Shown piece after piece: positions 38,857-49,056 of a stretch of DNA of 64,000 nt. Numbering within the stretch: the first letter of the stretch is position 1; every line of letters starts with the position of its first letter. Location: assembly GCF_001894745.1 (NCBI RefSeq), contig NZ_BBYF01000019.1:62001-126000 (forward strand), given 5' to 3'. The DNA is from Paenibacillus sp. NAIST15-1 (GTDB lineage: Bacteria; Bacillota; Bacilli; Paenibacillales; Paenibacillaceae). The position numbers and the translations under genes are program-made. The notes below the pieces were generated by a model that searched no databases, was not told the origin of the DNA, and was given only the letters and a program-made list of their open reading frames with translations.

Positions 38857-40301
38857 GTGCAAATAACATGCGGGAGCTGGAGTATGCCATCGACGAAATT
38901 ACTGAAATCGCCGAAGGCTTCGGGCTCGATTTCTATCCGATGCGCTATGAAATCTGCCCGGCCGACATCATATATACCTTTGGAGCATACGGTATGCCCA
39001 CACGCTTCAGCCACTGGAGCTTCGGCAAGACTTTTCACAAGATGAAAATGCAATACGACTTCGGGTTAAGCAAAATCTACGAGCTCGTCATTAATTCCAA
39101 TCCGTGCTACGCCTTCCTGCTGGAAGGCAATTCACTTATCCAAAACAAGCTGATCGTAGCGCATGTGCTTGCCCACTGTGACTTCTTCAAAAATAATGCC
39201 CGGTTCTCAGCCACGAACCGCAATATGGTAGACAGCATGTCCGTCACGGCTGAACGTGTCAATCAATATGAAATAGAGTATGGCACCCAGGCGGTTGAGA
39301 GCTTCATCGACGCGGTACTCGGCATTCAGGAGCATATCGATCCAAATGTCATCAAGCCGCGCAATCTGGATAAGGAACGCTATATGGAGGCGAAGCTGCG
39401 CGAACTGCGCGAGGCACAGCCAAGCGAGCCTGGACGGTACGATGACCTGTGGGAATTAGACAAACGAAGCCAAGCCTCCAAGTCATCCAAGTTCAGCCTG
39501 CATGACATGTCAAATCGCCCCTTCCCTCCGGAGCCGGAGAAGGATATCATCTGGTTCATACAGCAATTCTCGTCTGTGCTTGAGGATTGGCAGCGCGATA
39601 TTATGTCCATGCTGCGCGACGAGATGCTCTACTTCTGGCCGCAGATCGAGACGAAGATTATGAACGAGGGCTGGGCTTCCTATTGGCATCAGCGAATTAT
39701 ACGAGAGCTGGATCTAACTAGCGAAGAAACAGTCGAGTATGCGAAGCTGAACAGTTCTGTCGTACAGCCATCGCGTCATAGCTTGAACCCTTATTACCTT
39801 GGCATCAAACTGTTCGAGGATATTGAGAAGCGCTGGGATGAGCCAACGAAGGAAGAGCAAGAGCGGTATGGACGTCAACCTGGTCAGGGCCGGGCCAAAA
39901 TATTTGAAGTGCGTGAACTGGAATCGGATCAGTCATTCCTTCGCAATTATTTGACGAAGAAGCTGACCGAGGAGCTGGATCTGTACATTTTTGAGAAAAA
40001 GGGGCCGGAGTGGAAAATTACCGACAAGTCGTGGCAGAACATCCGCGATCAGCTCGTCTATTCACGCGTCAACGGCGGCTTCCCCTACATTACAGTTGAG
40101 GATGGCGATTACCAGCGCTCTGGCGAGCTCTATCTCGTACACCAATATGAAGCCGTGGAGCTGGATTTGAAATACGTCGAACGTACCCTGCCTTATGTAT
40201 ATACCCTGTGGGGCAAGCCGGTTCACGTCGAGACGACCGTCGATGACAAGCAAGTCCTGTTCACCTACGATGGCAAGAAGGTTTCACGGAAGTTTATTTA
40301 G
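38853..40301 (+). CDS. spoVR: SpoVR-family protein
   Basis: A 482-residue SpoVR protein, linked to spore cortex formation in Bacillus. Family marks are [36 protein letters not shown] near the start, [25 protein letters not shown] and the C-terminal YITVEDGDY...[21 protein letters not shown]. The ATG overlaps the yhbH stop by four bases. PrkA, usually before yhbH, is not in this window. Confidence 0.93.
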   Translation: MSANNMRELEYAIDEITEIAEGFGLDFYPMRYEICPADIIYTFGAYGMPTRFSHWSFGKTFHKMKMQYDFGLSKIYELVINSNPCYAFLLEGNSLIQNKLIVAHVLAHCDFFKNNARFSATNRNMVDSMSVTAERVNQYEIEYGTQAVESFIDAVLGIQEHIDPNVIKPRNLDKERYMEAKLRELREAQPSEPGRYDDLWELDKRSQASKSSKFSLHDMSNRPFPPEPEKDIIWFIQQFSSVLEDWQRDIMSMLRDEMLYFWPQIETKIMNEGWASYWHQRIIRELDLTSEETVEYAKLNSSVVQPSRHSLNPYYLGIKLFEDIEKRWDEPTKEEQERYGRQPGQGRAKIFEVRELESDQSFLRNYLTKKLTEELDLYIFEKKGPEWKITDKSWQNIRDQLVYSRVNGGFPYITVEDGDYQRSGELYLVHQYEAVELDLKYVERTLPYVYTLWGKPVHVETTVDDKQVLFTYDGKKVSRKFI

Positions 40302-40333
40302 AAATTGAGGTTGAAAATAGCCTGCTAAGAACA

Positions 40334-40378
40334 AAGAAGCTGGCCCTCCTTCTTCAAGGGGGTCAGCTTCTTTCCTTG
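40334..40378. terminator. Terminator after spoVR, probably bidirectional
   Basis: The hairpin GAAGCTGGCCC/GGGGTCAGCTTC at 40336-40370 is followed by TTTCCTT on the plus strand and by TTTGTT on the minus strand, so it may also end the minus-strand catabolic operon that stops at 40449. Confidence 0.75.
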
Positions 40379-40448
40379 TATCATCTGTAGCTGAACAGTT
40401 GATGTAATGGAATCTGAAATTCACGAAAAAGAATCGGCTACCTAGACT

Positions 40449-41201
40449 CTAGTCAATCAAATCCAGCATCGGCAGCTCATCCAGCGGCAGTGCCGTCTTC
40501 TTCTGTCTAGGCTGACCGTTCTCGCGAACTAACGTATAAAATTCATAATTGCAAATGACGGAATAATCATCCTCCATAACGCCTGGATAGGCGCGGTTCA
40601 CAGAGTAAATCTGGCTGCGATATGCCTGCAGCGCCTTCCCTTTATGCCCGCGATAATCGCTAATATCAATCCGTGCTGAAATGGGGCACTTGTCCTTCGG
40701 ACCCGAATCCTTGCAGTAATCGTAATAATGCGGGATTGACGTATAATAGAGCGATGGCTGCTTATCCACTGGATAATGCGCCTCCGCCAGTTCCGCCGAA
40801 ATAAGCGTCGCTGCGGATATCGCGATATGGTCGGGATGTCCTGTGACTCCATCAGGCGGGAAGGTCACGATTGCGTCCGGCCGCAGCTCCACAATCGTCG
40901 AAGCGATACGCTCCGCCAACTTCCTCGGCTCTATCTCCTGCAGTCCGCCGTCAGGATAACGATACAGCGTAATATCGGCTACACCCAAAATCGAGCAGGC
41001 ACTGCGCATCTCCTGTTCTCTAAACCGGGCAAGTTCTTCGCGGGAAGAAAAATGGAATTCGCCGGATTTTCCCTTGCATCCCGATGTGGCGCATGCCAAA
41101 TATACCTCATGACCTGTACTGCTAAGCTTGGCAATCGTCCCACCTGCTGCGAAGGTCTCATCGTCGGGATGGGCGAAAACGAATAGCCATCTTTTCTTCA
41201 T
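40449..41201 (-). CDS. Cytosolic PIG-L/LmbE-family deacetylase
   Basis: A 250-residue zinc-dependent N-deacetylase of the PIG-L/LmbE superfamily, which acts on GlcNAc conjugates. The zinc motif AHPDDE (about residues 10-15) and second ligand GHPDH (about 123-127) are present. YRYPDGGLQEI is typical of the BshB/YojG branch. There is no signal peptide. It lies 31 bases after the BadF-type kinase at the end of an eight-gene set. It may be the second bacillithiol deacetylase BshB2 or a specific enzyme of this pathway; the operon context favours the second. Confidence 0.85.
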   Translation of the reverse strand: MKKRWLFVFAHPDDETFAAGGTIAKLSSTGHEVYLACATSGCKGKSGEFHFSSREELARFREQEMRSACSILGVADITLYRYPDGGLQEIEPRKLAERIASTIVELRPDAIVTFPPDGVTGHPDHIAISAATLISAELAEAHYPVDKQPSLYYTSIPHYYDYCKDSGPKDKCPISARIDISDYRGHKGKALQAYRSQIYSVNRAYPGVMEDDYSVICNYEFYTLVRENGQPRQKKTALPLDELPMLDLID

Positions 41202-41232
41202 GTTCCTTCAGCCCCTTGCTGTTCAAATCTTC

Positions 41233-42225
41233 CTATGTTCGGGCAAGCATCTTCTTCTGCAAATAGGTAACACCCATAGAAGCTACGCCGTCAATAGGCT
41301 CCTTGCATGCTTCATGAAAGGATACCTTCGGTGCATATGCTTCTATCTTATGCATAAGGCGATTGCGAACGTGTCCCTCATGTCGCAGAACACCACCCTG
41401 TAGAATCATTGTAAACGGAGTATCCACCAAGGACAAGTGGTTCATGACTGCTGCTGCACCATGAAATAATTCATCACCTGCCGCTACGAGAATTCGTGAC
41501 GCTTCCCGATTGCCGGCAATGGCAGCACGGGTTACAACTTCAGCCAGTCCACTTACCCTATCAACGGAATACTCTTCGCCGTACGTCCAATTATACAGTT
41601 CTTCTTCATTGCTCAATCCCAGATGAAGAAGAATCCATTCCCCGAGTCTCGTTCGTTCCTCTCTGCCATCATACCCCTTCATGATTGCTCGCAATGCTTC
41701 CTTGCCGATCCAGTACCCGCTTCCTTCGTCCCCAATTCGGTGGCCCCATCCCCCAGCTCTAGCTGTCTGTCCGTAAGCATTCATCCCGAATATAATGGAG
41801 CCTGTCCCGGCAATCACCAACAACCCAGGCTGCCCTCCTGTTGCTCCGAGCAGGGCAGCATAGCCATCGTTCTCCACAATGACATGTTCTGCTTCGATGT
41901 GAAGCTGCTTCAATACCTCGTGTACAAGGCCCGTGATGATATGACGGTCATGCTCCGTATCTAATCCAGCAAGTGCAAATACGGCACATTCGATTGCAAT
42001 TGCCTCATAAGTCGCACTACACTCCTGCTTGCGGCAGTAGTCACGCAGTGCCGCTTCAATCCCTTGAGACAGCGCTCGTACAACTTCATCCACACCGACT
42101 CCCTGATAGTTCGAAGATCCTCCCTTTCCCTCCCCAAGCGTAGTTCCTTCACTATCGAGCAGCCTAACGAGACATTTCGTACCTCCACCATCAATCGCAA
42201 GCAGAGGAATGCTGTAGGTTCCCAT
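41233..42225 (-). CDS. BadF/BadG-type kinase, N-acetylglucosamine kinase-like
   Basis: A 330-residue sugar kinase of the ASKHA superfamily, BadF/BadG/BcrA/BcrD group, whose sugar members phosphorylate GlcNAc or glucosamine. Phosphate 1 motif LLAIDGGGTKCLVRL is at the N-terminus, followed by NDGYAALLGATGG, the phosphate 2 loop VIAGTGSIIFG and the family's GGWGHRIGDEGSGYWIG. The ATG shares one base with the upstream stop (TGATG), with GGAG upstream, so the genes are coupled. Confidence 0.87.
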   Translation of the reverse strand: MGTYSIPLLAIDGGGTKCLVRLLDSEGTTLGEGKGGSSNYQGVGVDEVVRALSQGIEAALRDYCRKQECSATYEAIAIECAVFALAGLDTEHDRHIITGLVHEVLKQLHIEAEHVIVENDGYAALLGATGGQPGLLVIAGTGSIIFGMNAYGQTARAGGWGHRIGDEGSGYWIGKEALRAIMKGYDGREERTRLGEWILLHLGLSNEEELYNWTYGEEYSVDRVSGLAEVVTRAAIAGNREASRILVAAGDELFHGAAAVMNHLSLVDTPFTMILQGGVLRHEGHVRNRLMHKIEAYAPKVSFHEACKEPIDGVASMGVTYLQKKMLART

Positions 42226-43733
42226 CAACACCCGCTCCACTCTGTTATGACTTGATCCAGATGCTTCATTGCTGCCTGTATGCTGCCTTCCGCTTGTCCC
42301 AGCCAGCTCACAAATCCGCTGTGATCCTTCATTCGCACTTCGATCATGCGGCTGATCTCCTTCGGACTCGGCCCGCCCGGCAAGGAACGAATCTCGACGA
42401 AATGCACCGGGTCTAGCGCTTCACGCAGCGTCTGCTCTGTGAGCGATGTAACCCTACCAATATGTTGACGGGCGCTCTCATTGACAATAGACAGTGTGAT
42501 CTCATTGGCCGCCAACCCTTGCGCCAAGGAATGCTTCACGACATCGCTGACAATATGATGAGCCTTGCGGAATGATAAGCCATCGACTCGAACAAGTGTA
42601 TCCGCAAGCTCAGTTACGGTTGCGAAGCTGCCCTGCGTCCGTTCACGCAGCATCTCCTTGTTGACGTCCATTGTACCGATGACCGCAGCGAACAAACGGT
42701 ACATTTTATCCATAATCGCAAGACTTCTCCACGCATAAGGCTGCATATCATCTTCCGTATCGACGATGTCTCCGAATGGCGTATTATGAATCATCGACAG
42801 CACCGTATTCGTATTCCCTACGCAGCTCGACAATAGAGCCCGCATATGCTCGAACGACACGGGATTGCGCTTCTGCGGCATGATAGAGCTAATCTGTACA
42901 TAAGGTGCAGCTACCTTCAGCGCACCGAACTCTTGTGTGCACCACAGCAGCATATCCTGAACGACACGACCCAAATTGATTGCCGCAAGCTGGATAGCTG
43001 TCGCCACTTCGCCCAAGTAATCAGCTCCACCGATTGCATCATAGGAGTTATCGATAAGCTCGTCGAATGCGAGCAGCTCCATCATCTGCTCCCTGCTAAC
43101 AGCGAAGCCCGATGTCGTAAGCGCCGCAGCCCCCATGCTGCTCCGATTGCAGTTCTTGTAGGCCGCAATCATTCGCCGAATATCGCGGTTAAGCGAATCG
43201 ACGACGGCCATGAAGTAATGTGCGAGTGTCGTTGGCTGCGCCTGCTGCGTATGTGTATAGCCGATCATGAGCGTATCCTGATGCGCCTTCGCGAACAACA
43301 GCAGCTGTTCATTGAGCTGGAGTGCCGAAGATAACGTGACGATCAGCTTCTCCCGCAGCACCATTCGATAGATTGCAATCCCCATATCATTACGGCTGCG
43401 GGCCAAGTGCAGGTTGCCAGCGATATCGCCGGCATGCTCTAGCAGCTGATGCTCCACCTGAAAGAACAAATCTTCAAACTGACCAGTATAGCTTGCTTGC
43501 TTAAGCGCTTCAAGGTCAAGAGCACGGATGGCTTGCGCAATGGTCTCCGCTTGCTCATGTGTAATAAGTTCCTGCCTCTCCAGCATGATTAGATGTGCCT
43601 TATTGATTGCCATCATCGGGCTAAGCAGATGCGCCTTCGCTTCATTAAATGCAGGCTCAAGCACAACCTCCGTATAGGTCTTGCCGGGGAAAGTAGTTCC
43701 TTCCGTTTCCATCCATTTCTCACGATATCCCAT
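42225..43733 (-). CDS. Argininosuccinate-lyase-like enzyme in a catabolic operon
   Basis: A 502-residue protein of the fumarase/aspartase superfamily, ArgH branch. It keeps HLARSRNDMG, the catalytic His loop GYTHTQQAQPTTLAHY and the flexible Ser loop SSIMPQKRNP. The Thr before Ala-Arg-Ser-Arg-Asn-Asp and the RNDQ Gln of true ArgH are replaced (Leu and Met), so the amino-acid side of the substrate probably differs. No argG is near. Location between a creatininase homologue and an amino-sugar kinase suggests C-N bond cleavage in a breakdown pathway. Confidence 0.82.
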   Translation of the reverse strand: MGYREKWMETEGTTFPGKTYTEVVLEPAFNEAKAHLLSPMMAINKAHLIMLERQELITHEQAETIAQAIRALDLEALKQASYTGQFEDLFFQVEHQLLEHAGDIAGNLHLARSRNDMGIAIYRMVLREKLIVTLSSALQLNEQLLLFAKAHQDTLMIGYTHTQQAQPTTLAHYFMAVVDSLNRDIRRMIAAYKNCNRSSMGAAALTTSGFAVSREQMMELLAFDELIDNSYDAIGGADYLGEVATAIQLAAINLGRVVQDMLLWCTQEFGALKVAAPYVQISSIMPQKRNPVSFEHMRALLSSCVGNTNTVLSMIHNTPFGDIVDTEDDMQPYAWRSLAIMDKMYRLFAAVIGTMDVNKEMLRERTQGSFATVTELADTLVRVDGLSFRKAHHIVSDVVKHSLAQGLAANEITLSIVNESARQHIGRVTSLTEQTLREALDPVHFVEIRSLPGGPSPKEISRMIEVRMKDHSGFVSWLGQAEGSIQAAMKHLDQVITEWSGC

Positions 43734-43736
43734 AGC

Positions 43737-44501
43737 TTAGTAAGCCTCCTTGTTCGACTTCATTCTCATATCCAGCCATTCTTGAATGAGCTGGTTCATA
43801 TTCCGGCTTGCTTCCTCAACGATCAACTGCCCCGCTTCCATGGAGGTCTGACGAATATGTCCGGTATATCCATCCCATCCCTGAGGGGACCCTTCCACAA
43901 GTACATATGGCAGCGAAGATAAAGGAGGGCACGAATCTAATTCCAAGTCCGTATCCTGCACCGATACCAGGTCTGGACGCAGCGCCTTCACGGCTGACAT
44001 CTCATAAGGACCGCCATGCCCTCTTCCAGCCTGCCCCCCGAATAAGCCGTGCCGCTGCGTGAACTCAACACTCGCCATCTGCCACCAATTAATAAGAAGG
44101 AAGCTGGCGTCCGTGTAGGCTCCAGTCACGGATTCAGCAACAGTTCGGGAAGGGCCCATATTGGCATCATGAGCGTTCAGCAGGACAATGTTGCGGATCC
44201 CAAGCCTACATATCCCCAGAACAATATCGGTAAGATAATCGATATAAATGGAGGGGCGAACCGAGATCGTTCCAGGATAATGCTGTGTCTTCCCCGGGCA
44301 TGCCGAGAACGGAACTGCCGGATACACGAGCGGTTGAAGGGAGGATTCAATCCTCCAAGCGAAGCCTTCCGCCAATATGATATCTGTCCCGAGTGGAGAG
44401 TGTGGGCCATGGTATTCGACCGATCCGAGAGGAACAACGGCGAACTGCGTATCCCCGATCACTTGATCTAGCTCCCGTCCGTGAACTCCGATTACATTCA
44501 T
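43737..44501 (-). CDS. Creatininase-family amidohydrolase
   Basis: A 254-residue metal-dependent amidohydrolase. Signature parts are VVPLGSVEYHGPHSPLGTDIILAEG (Glu and His metal ligands), the NIVLLNAHDANMG loop with the His/Asp equivalent, and GRGHGGPYEMSAVKALRPDLV with the late His and Glu. The family includes creatininase, formamide hydrolases of riboflavin/F420 synthesis and MftE; it opens cyclic amides or clips small amides. AAGGAG sits just before the ATG, with GGAGG further up. It is three bases from the ArgH-like gene. Confidence 0.87.
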   Translation of the reverse strand: MNVIGVHGRELDQVIGDTQFAVVPLGSVEYHGPHSPLGTDIILAEGFAWRIESSLQPLVYPAVPFSACPGKTQHYPGTISVRPSIYIDYLTDIVLGICRLGIRNIVLLNAHDANMGPSRTVAESVTGAYTDASFLLINWWQMASVEFTQRHGLFGGQAGRGHGGPYEMSAVKALRPDLVSVQDTDLELDSCPPLSSLPYVLVEGSPQGWDGYTGHIRQTSMEAGQLIVEEASRNMNQLIQEWLDMRMKSNKEAY

Positions 44502-44638
44502 ATACTCCTTATACCTCCGCTTCTCCATCGATTGGGGAGACGTCCCGAAGGAGCCCCCCACCGATGTTCTGATGTGCAAGGCACTTGATGAATCTAGATG
44601 AATCTATCCAACTGAACAATTGCGACTAAGTAATGCCA

Positions 44639-47179
44639 TTATTGATGCTGGCTGATCATGTTCACGAACATGCGGATCGATCCCGGAACCAGTGCCGGAA
44701 TCTCGCGATACCACACGAGTGAACTGTACGTATATACACCCTTGCCGTAGTTCGCAGTCAGGAAGGTGCCTGTGAACTCCTTCTCGCCCGGATCGCCGTT
44801 GGAAATGAGCTCCGTATACTCCTTGCCCCACTCCGACGGGTTATAAGCCGAGCGATCTTGAATCCAATTGTTCCAGTCCTGATCTGTAATCTTATTCGGA
44901 GCGTTGAACATTGGATGCTCCGGTGCAAGTGTTGTGACTTTGGAATTCTCGTCCGTTACCCGCCATTGAATGAGCGGCGAGCCAATCTTAATTGGATACG
45001 GCGCGAGATCTGGCGACCATTTATCCTCTGGCTTATGATACTGAACGACCAGATTGCCGCCGTTCTTCACATAATTCAATAAACGCTGGTTGCTCGGGAT
45101 CAATTCTGGACGGAACGCATAGGCACGAATGCCAAGCACAATTGCGTTGTACTGAGAGAGATCTCCCGACTCAATTTCCTTCGCATCCAAATTGACCACG
45201 TTGACGCCTACTTGACGCAAATATTGATCGATGTTGTCAAAGCCGCTAGACACATAGCCGACCTTCCACTTCTCCGGTGTCTTCAAGTCGAAGGCTTGAA
45301 TCTGGAGCTCTGCCGGCTGCACGATGTAGGTCTTCCCGATGTGCGGGTATTGAATAACCTGCGTCCCGTGCATGCTCTGTACATCGCCGTTCTTCGCAAC
45401 CGCTGTAACCGTGAACTTGCCTGGGTTTACGTTAGACGCTGCCTTAACAGAGAAAGCAACAGACTTCGTCTCCCCCTTCGCTGCAAAGCTAAGTTCCTCA
45501 GCAGCAGGCTCGGCTTTCCATCCCTCTGGAACCTGCAGTGAAATCGACGCCTTGGATGCTCCTGGCGTATAATTCTTCACCGTTACTTTCACCGGAATTG
45601 GCTCGCCTGGCTTGAGCGTATTCAGAATCGTAGCGCTCGGGCTGAGCGTCATCGAGTACGGAGGCAGTACCGCCACTGCATTTTGTGGTGTCTCTTGCAA
45701 GGACGTCACAGTACGGAATGCCTCATATACTACCTTCGCGTTGAATACCGAAGCTTCGTATGGCTTGAATAACGGTGCATCTGCCGGAACCTTGACCTCG
45801 AATACAGCTGAAGCTGTCTCGTTATAGCCAAGCTGCCCAAAGCTTGTCGTACCCACAGGTGCCGCTATCCAGCCAGCAGGCACGCTCAGGCTAAGCTTCA
45901 CGTTGTCTAATTTCGTAGAACCGCCATTAAATGCCGTTACGGTTACCTTCGTCGGCTGTCCAGCCACAAGTTCGTTGGCATCTGGCTTAACCTTCACTAC
46001 AACAGATGCCGCTTCCATACTCGCCTTGTTCAACTGCTCTTCCTTCACGTGCAGGCGATGGAGCAAATCGTCCTTCGTTGCTGAATCCAAGCTGGATTTC
46101 TTCACATCGGCAAGTGCAGTCTGAACGTCTGCCTTCATGCCGTGGACTTCCTTCAAGACATTGGCGAAGCTTGGGTAAGCCGCTACAATCCTGTCTGCAT
46201 CCTGCTGCAGAGCTTGCAAATCCTTCGCAATCTTATCGTCCTTGCCCTTCACACTAATTTCCTTCGCCAAATCTGCAAAGGTGAATGCGATGCCGTCGAA
46301 GAGGTCTTGCTCCTTCTCCTTCGTCTTTACCGTGCTCAGGTCAAGCTTATAGTAGCTGTCCCCCTGAGCAGGCCCTTCGTCATACACTCTTCCCATCCCT
46401 TGGCTCTTGTGCATGAAGCGCGACTCTTCCCCAAGCTGCAGGTAAGAGGCCCCATAGATGGAGTTGTACTCCCCAATTGGCGCTCTCACGGTGTAATCCC
46501 TGTTATTCGCCGGCAAATACAATTTCTTGATCTGCCATGGCTGAAGTCCCTGCTTCAGGTGCTCAGGATATACTTCAGGATCCGCTGCGTCCTTGAACGC
46601 ACGCACCGTAAGTACGTTAATCGTCCGATGATGACCATGTGTAGAGTTTTCATTCAAGAATGCAGGAATGATGACATCTGGGCGAAGCTCGCGTATTTTG
46701 CGAATTAAGCGCTCGTACGCAACAGATTCTCCCCATTTCTCCAGCGTTTCCTCTACACTCTTCGAGAACCCGAAGTCGAAGATTGGATCATTCAGCTGCT
46801 CGCCGAGTATCCCCAATGTCACATTCGTGATCTTGGATGCTTCCTGCAGTTCCCGAGTTCGTATGACCCCAAGGCCCGCTCCGAGCTCACTTCCAATCTC
46901 GTTCTGTCCGCCTTCTCCTCTCACAGCGATCACGCTTGACGTATTGACTCCTCTTCCCAGGGAAAGGTACGCCAATGTCGCGCTGTGCTCATCATCAGGG
47001 TGAGCTCCCGTGTTCATCGCACTTGCGATCGTCGTCAGCGGCTTAATCGACTTCCATAAATCAACAATTCCCCGATCCGCTGATACGGTCTCGGCTTGCG
47101 TGGACAGCAGTACACTGCTTGCCAATACAACGCTTAATACGATGGAACAGAACTTTGAGGCCGACTTACCTTTGATCAT
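44639..47179 (-). CDS. Secreted PIG-L hydrolase with NEW3-like domains
   Basis: An 846-residue exported protein. A signal peptide (about residues 10-33, FCSIVLSVVLASSVLLSTQA) precedes a PIG-L/LmbE domain (about 40-260) with the zinc motif TGAHPDDEH and a second ligand in THGHHRT. A helical region (300-390) follows, then two Ig-like NEW3-type repeats (about 395-620, LSLSVPAGWIAAP and ISLQVPEGWKAEP) and a C-terminal glutamine-amidotransferase-like domain (about 640-846, YNAIVLGIRAYAFRPEL). It probably deacylates a large or polymer-linked amino sugar outside the cell and feeds the importer. Confidence 0.85.
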   Translation of the reverse strand: MIKGKSASKFCSIVLSVVLASSVLLSTQAETVSADRGIVDLWKSIKPLTTIASAMNTGAHPDDEHSATLAYLSLGRGVNTSSVIAVRGEGGQNEIGSELGAGLGVIRTRELQEASKITNVTLGILGEQLNDPIFDFGFSKSVEETLEKWGESVAYERLIRKIRELRPDVIIPAFLNENSTHGHHRTINVLTVRAFKDAADPEVYPEHLKQGLQPWQIKKLYLPANNRDYTVRAPIGEYNSIYGASYLQLGEESRFMHKSQGMGRVYDEGPAQGDSYYKLDLSTVKTKEKEQDLFDGIAFTFADLAKEISVKGKDDKIAKDLQALQQDADRIVAAYPSFANVLKEVHGMKADVQTALADVKKSSLDSATKDDLLHRLHVKEEQLNKASMEAASVVVKVKPDANELVAGQPTKVTVTAFNGGSTKLDNVKLSLSVPAGWIAAPVGTTSFGQLGYNETASAVFEVKVPADAPLFKPYEASVFNAKVVYEAFRTVTSLQETPQNAVAVLPPYSMTLSPSATILNTLKPGEPIPVKVTVKNYTPGASKASISLQVPEGWKAEPAAEELSFAAKGETKSVAFSVKAASNVNPGKFTVTAVAKNGDVQSMHGTQVIQYPHIGKTYIVQPAELQIQAFDLKTPEKWKVGYVSSGFDNIDQYLRQVGVNVVNLDAKEIESGDLSQYNAIVLGIRAYAFRPELIPSNQRLLNYVKNGGNLVVQYHKPEDKWSPDLAPYPIKIGSPLIQWRVTDENSKVTTLAPEHPMFNAPNKITDQDWNNWIQDRSAYNPSEWGKEYTELISNGDPGEKEFTGTFLTANYGKGVYTYSSLVWYREIPALVPGSIRMFVNMISQHQ

Positions 47180-47214
47180 CAAATCCCTCCTCGAATGGTG
47201 GAATAGTGTTGTTT

Positions 47215-47241
47215 CAGCTGGAAATGGCCATTTTCCAGCTG
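47215..47241. other. Intra-operon hairpin between permease and secreted hydrolase genes
   Basis: Ten-base arms CAGCTGGAAA and TTTCCAGCTG flank a seven-base centre, in the 117-base gap after the permease gene. Without a T-run it is more likely an mRNA-stability or processing element than a full terminator. Confidence 0.5.
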
Positions 47242-47296
47242 TATATCATAACGTGGTTGATGAACCCCTAGGCGGTTCCCACGCAATGACCAATGA

Positions 47297-49045
47297 TTAT
47301 ATAGCCGTGTTGTCGCCCGTTATTTTGCGGGATACGAACAGTACGATGATGATCAATGTAATTTGCAGAACGCCATAAGCACATGCTGTGCCGAATTCGA
47401 ACGAATACATCCGTTGGAAAATTTCGACCGAGAGCGGTGTGCTCTTGGCAGTAAAGAGCAGTATGGAGGATACGAATTCCCCAATCCCCTGTACAAAGGC
47501 GAGCAGCGTACCCGCCAATATCCCGCTTAATGCCATCGGGAACACAACTCTGCGGAAGCTGTACCACCACGATGCGCCTAGATTGCGTGCCGCCTCCTCC
47601 ACAGATGCATCCATCTGCACCAAGGTTGCCGAAGTAGAACGGAACACAAGCGGCAGGTGGCGCACGAAATAAGCTAGCGGCAAAATCCAGAAACTGCCGA
47701 TCAGCACTTGATTGAAGCTGAATACATTGGGCTCGCTGAAGGCTGCAATCAAGTTGACCGCAACGACAGTACCTGGCAGCGCCCATGGGAGCATAATTAA
47801 GACATCAAGCAGCGTCTTCCCTTTAAACTTCAAGCGAACCATCGCATAAGCAGCTGCCACGCCGAAGATGACATTCCCGATTGTTGCGACGAAGCTCATC
47901 TGGAAGCTGTTTGCAATAGGCCGCCATGTTTTGCTGTCCGTGAACAGCTTGATATAATGCTCCAATGTATATTCAGGCGGCAATACTTGCGTCGTCCAAG
48001 TGCCGTTCGTAGACAATGAAATCAACACCAGCACGAAGATGGGAAGCAGCAAAATAATGACGCCGATAATAGACAAAATCATTGCAACATATTTGCCGAC
48101 TGCACTCTTGACCTCTGTGCGATGGACACTGATGCCCTTGCTCATGTTCTGGTAGTTGCGAAGCCCTTGATACCAGCGCATCACGAGCAAGAATACAATC
48201 GACACAACCGATAGAATCGTCGACTGGGCAGCAGCCATATCCAAATTGCCATTCGTACGCGACAAATAAATCTGCATCGTCATCGTCCGTTCGATGCCGA
48301 AGATAAGCGGAGCCGTATATGATGCCATCGCAATCATGAATACAAGCAGTGACGAGGCCACAAGCGCTGGAGTCAGCATCGGCAGAATCACTCGCCGCCA
48401 GATGTACAATCTGCCTGCACCTAAACTTGCAGCGGCTTCTTCAAGCGAAGGATCGAGACCCCGAATCGCAGACGACGCCGTCATATAGAAATAGGTATAC
48501 ATCGTAAACGTATGTACGACCAGGACGCCCCATATCCCTTTTAAATAAAATGGTACTTGTTCGAGATGAAGCAGTTCCTTAAGCGCCCGTGGAATGATAC
48601 CGCTCTCGCCATACAAGAACGTGAACGACAGTACGCCGACAAGCGGAGGCAGTGCCATTGGAACGAGAACGAGGACAGCCAGCACCTTCCTGCCGGGAAA
48701 TTCGTAGCGCTCCAACAGAAATGCCATGGCTACACCCACGATTGCACACGTAATCACACTTAAGACGGAAATATAAATGCTGGTCCACAGTGCTTCCAGA
48801 TTGGATGTATGCTCTAGGCTGAAAAATCGCGCGTAGTTCGTAAGTGAGAATTGATCCTCGACTTGAATACTTTGTACGAATGTTTGAAATAGCGGATAAA
48901 CGACATATGCCAACAGTATGAGAAAAAGCGGCGCTACGAGCACATAGACGAAGTAAGGCGATTGCGTAATGGGCCCCGAGCGGCGGGGCAAGCCCATGCG
49001 TGGCTTCGATGGCCGTGGCGCGTTAGGTGTGTTCGTTATCATCAT
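47297..49045 (-). CDS. Fused ABC permease, iron/thiamine (FbpB/ThiP) type
   Basis: A 582-residue permease with about twelve membrane helices, formed by two tandem copies of the binding-protein-dependent permease unit. Each copy has an EAA loop for the ATPase: LEEAAASLGAGRLYIWRRVILPM (about 210) and VEEAARNLGASWWYSFRRVVFPM (about 500). This fused form is typical of ferric-iron, thiamine and 2-aminoethylphosphonate importers. It lies 11 bases after the ATPase gene. Confidence 0.9.
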   Translation of the reverse strand: MMITNTPNAPRPSKPRMGLPRRSGPITQSPYFVYVLVAPLFLILLAYVVYPLFQTFVQSIQVEDQFSLTNYARFFSLEHTSNLEALWTSIYISVLSVITCAIVGVAMAFLLERYEFPGRKVLAVLVLVPMALPPLVGVLSFTFLYGESGIIPRALKELLHLEQVPFYLKGIWGVLVVHTFTMYTYFYMTASSAIRGLDPSLEEAAASLGAGRLYIWRRVILPMLTPALVASSLLVFMIAMASYTAPLIFGIERTMTMQIYLSRTNGNLDMAAAQSTILSVVSIVFLLVMRWYQGLRNYQNMSKGISVHRTEVKSAVGKYVAMILSIIGVIILLLPIFVLVLISLSTNGTWTTQVLPPEYTLEHYIKLFTDSKTWRPIANSFQMSFVATIGNVIFGVAAAYAMVRLKFKGKTLLDVLIMLPWALPGTVVAVNLIAAFSEPNVFSFNQVLIGSFWILPLAYFVRHLPLVFRSTSATLVQMDASVEEAARNLGASWWYSFRRVVFPMALSGILAGTLLAFVQGIGEFVSSILLFTAKSTPLSVEIFQRMYSFEFGTACAYGVLQITLIIIVLFVSRKITGDNTAI

Positions 49046-49056
49046 TCATCCCCTCT

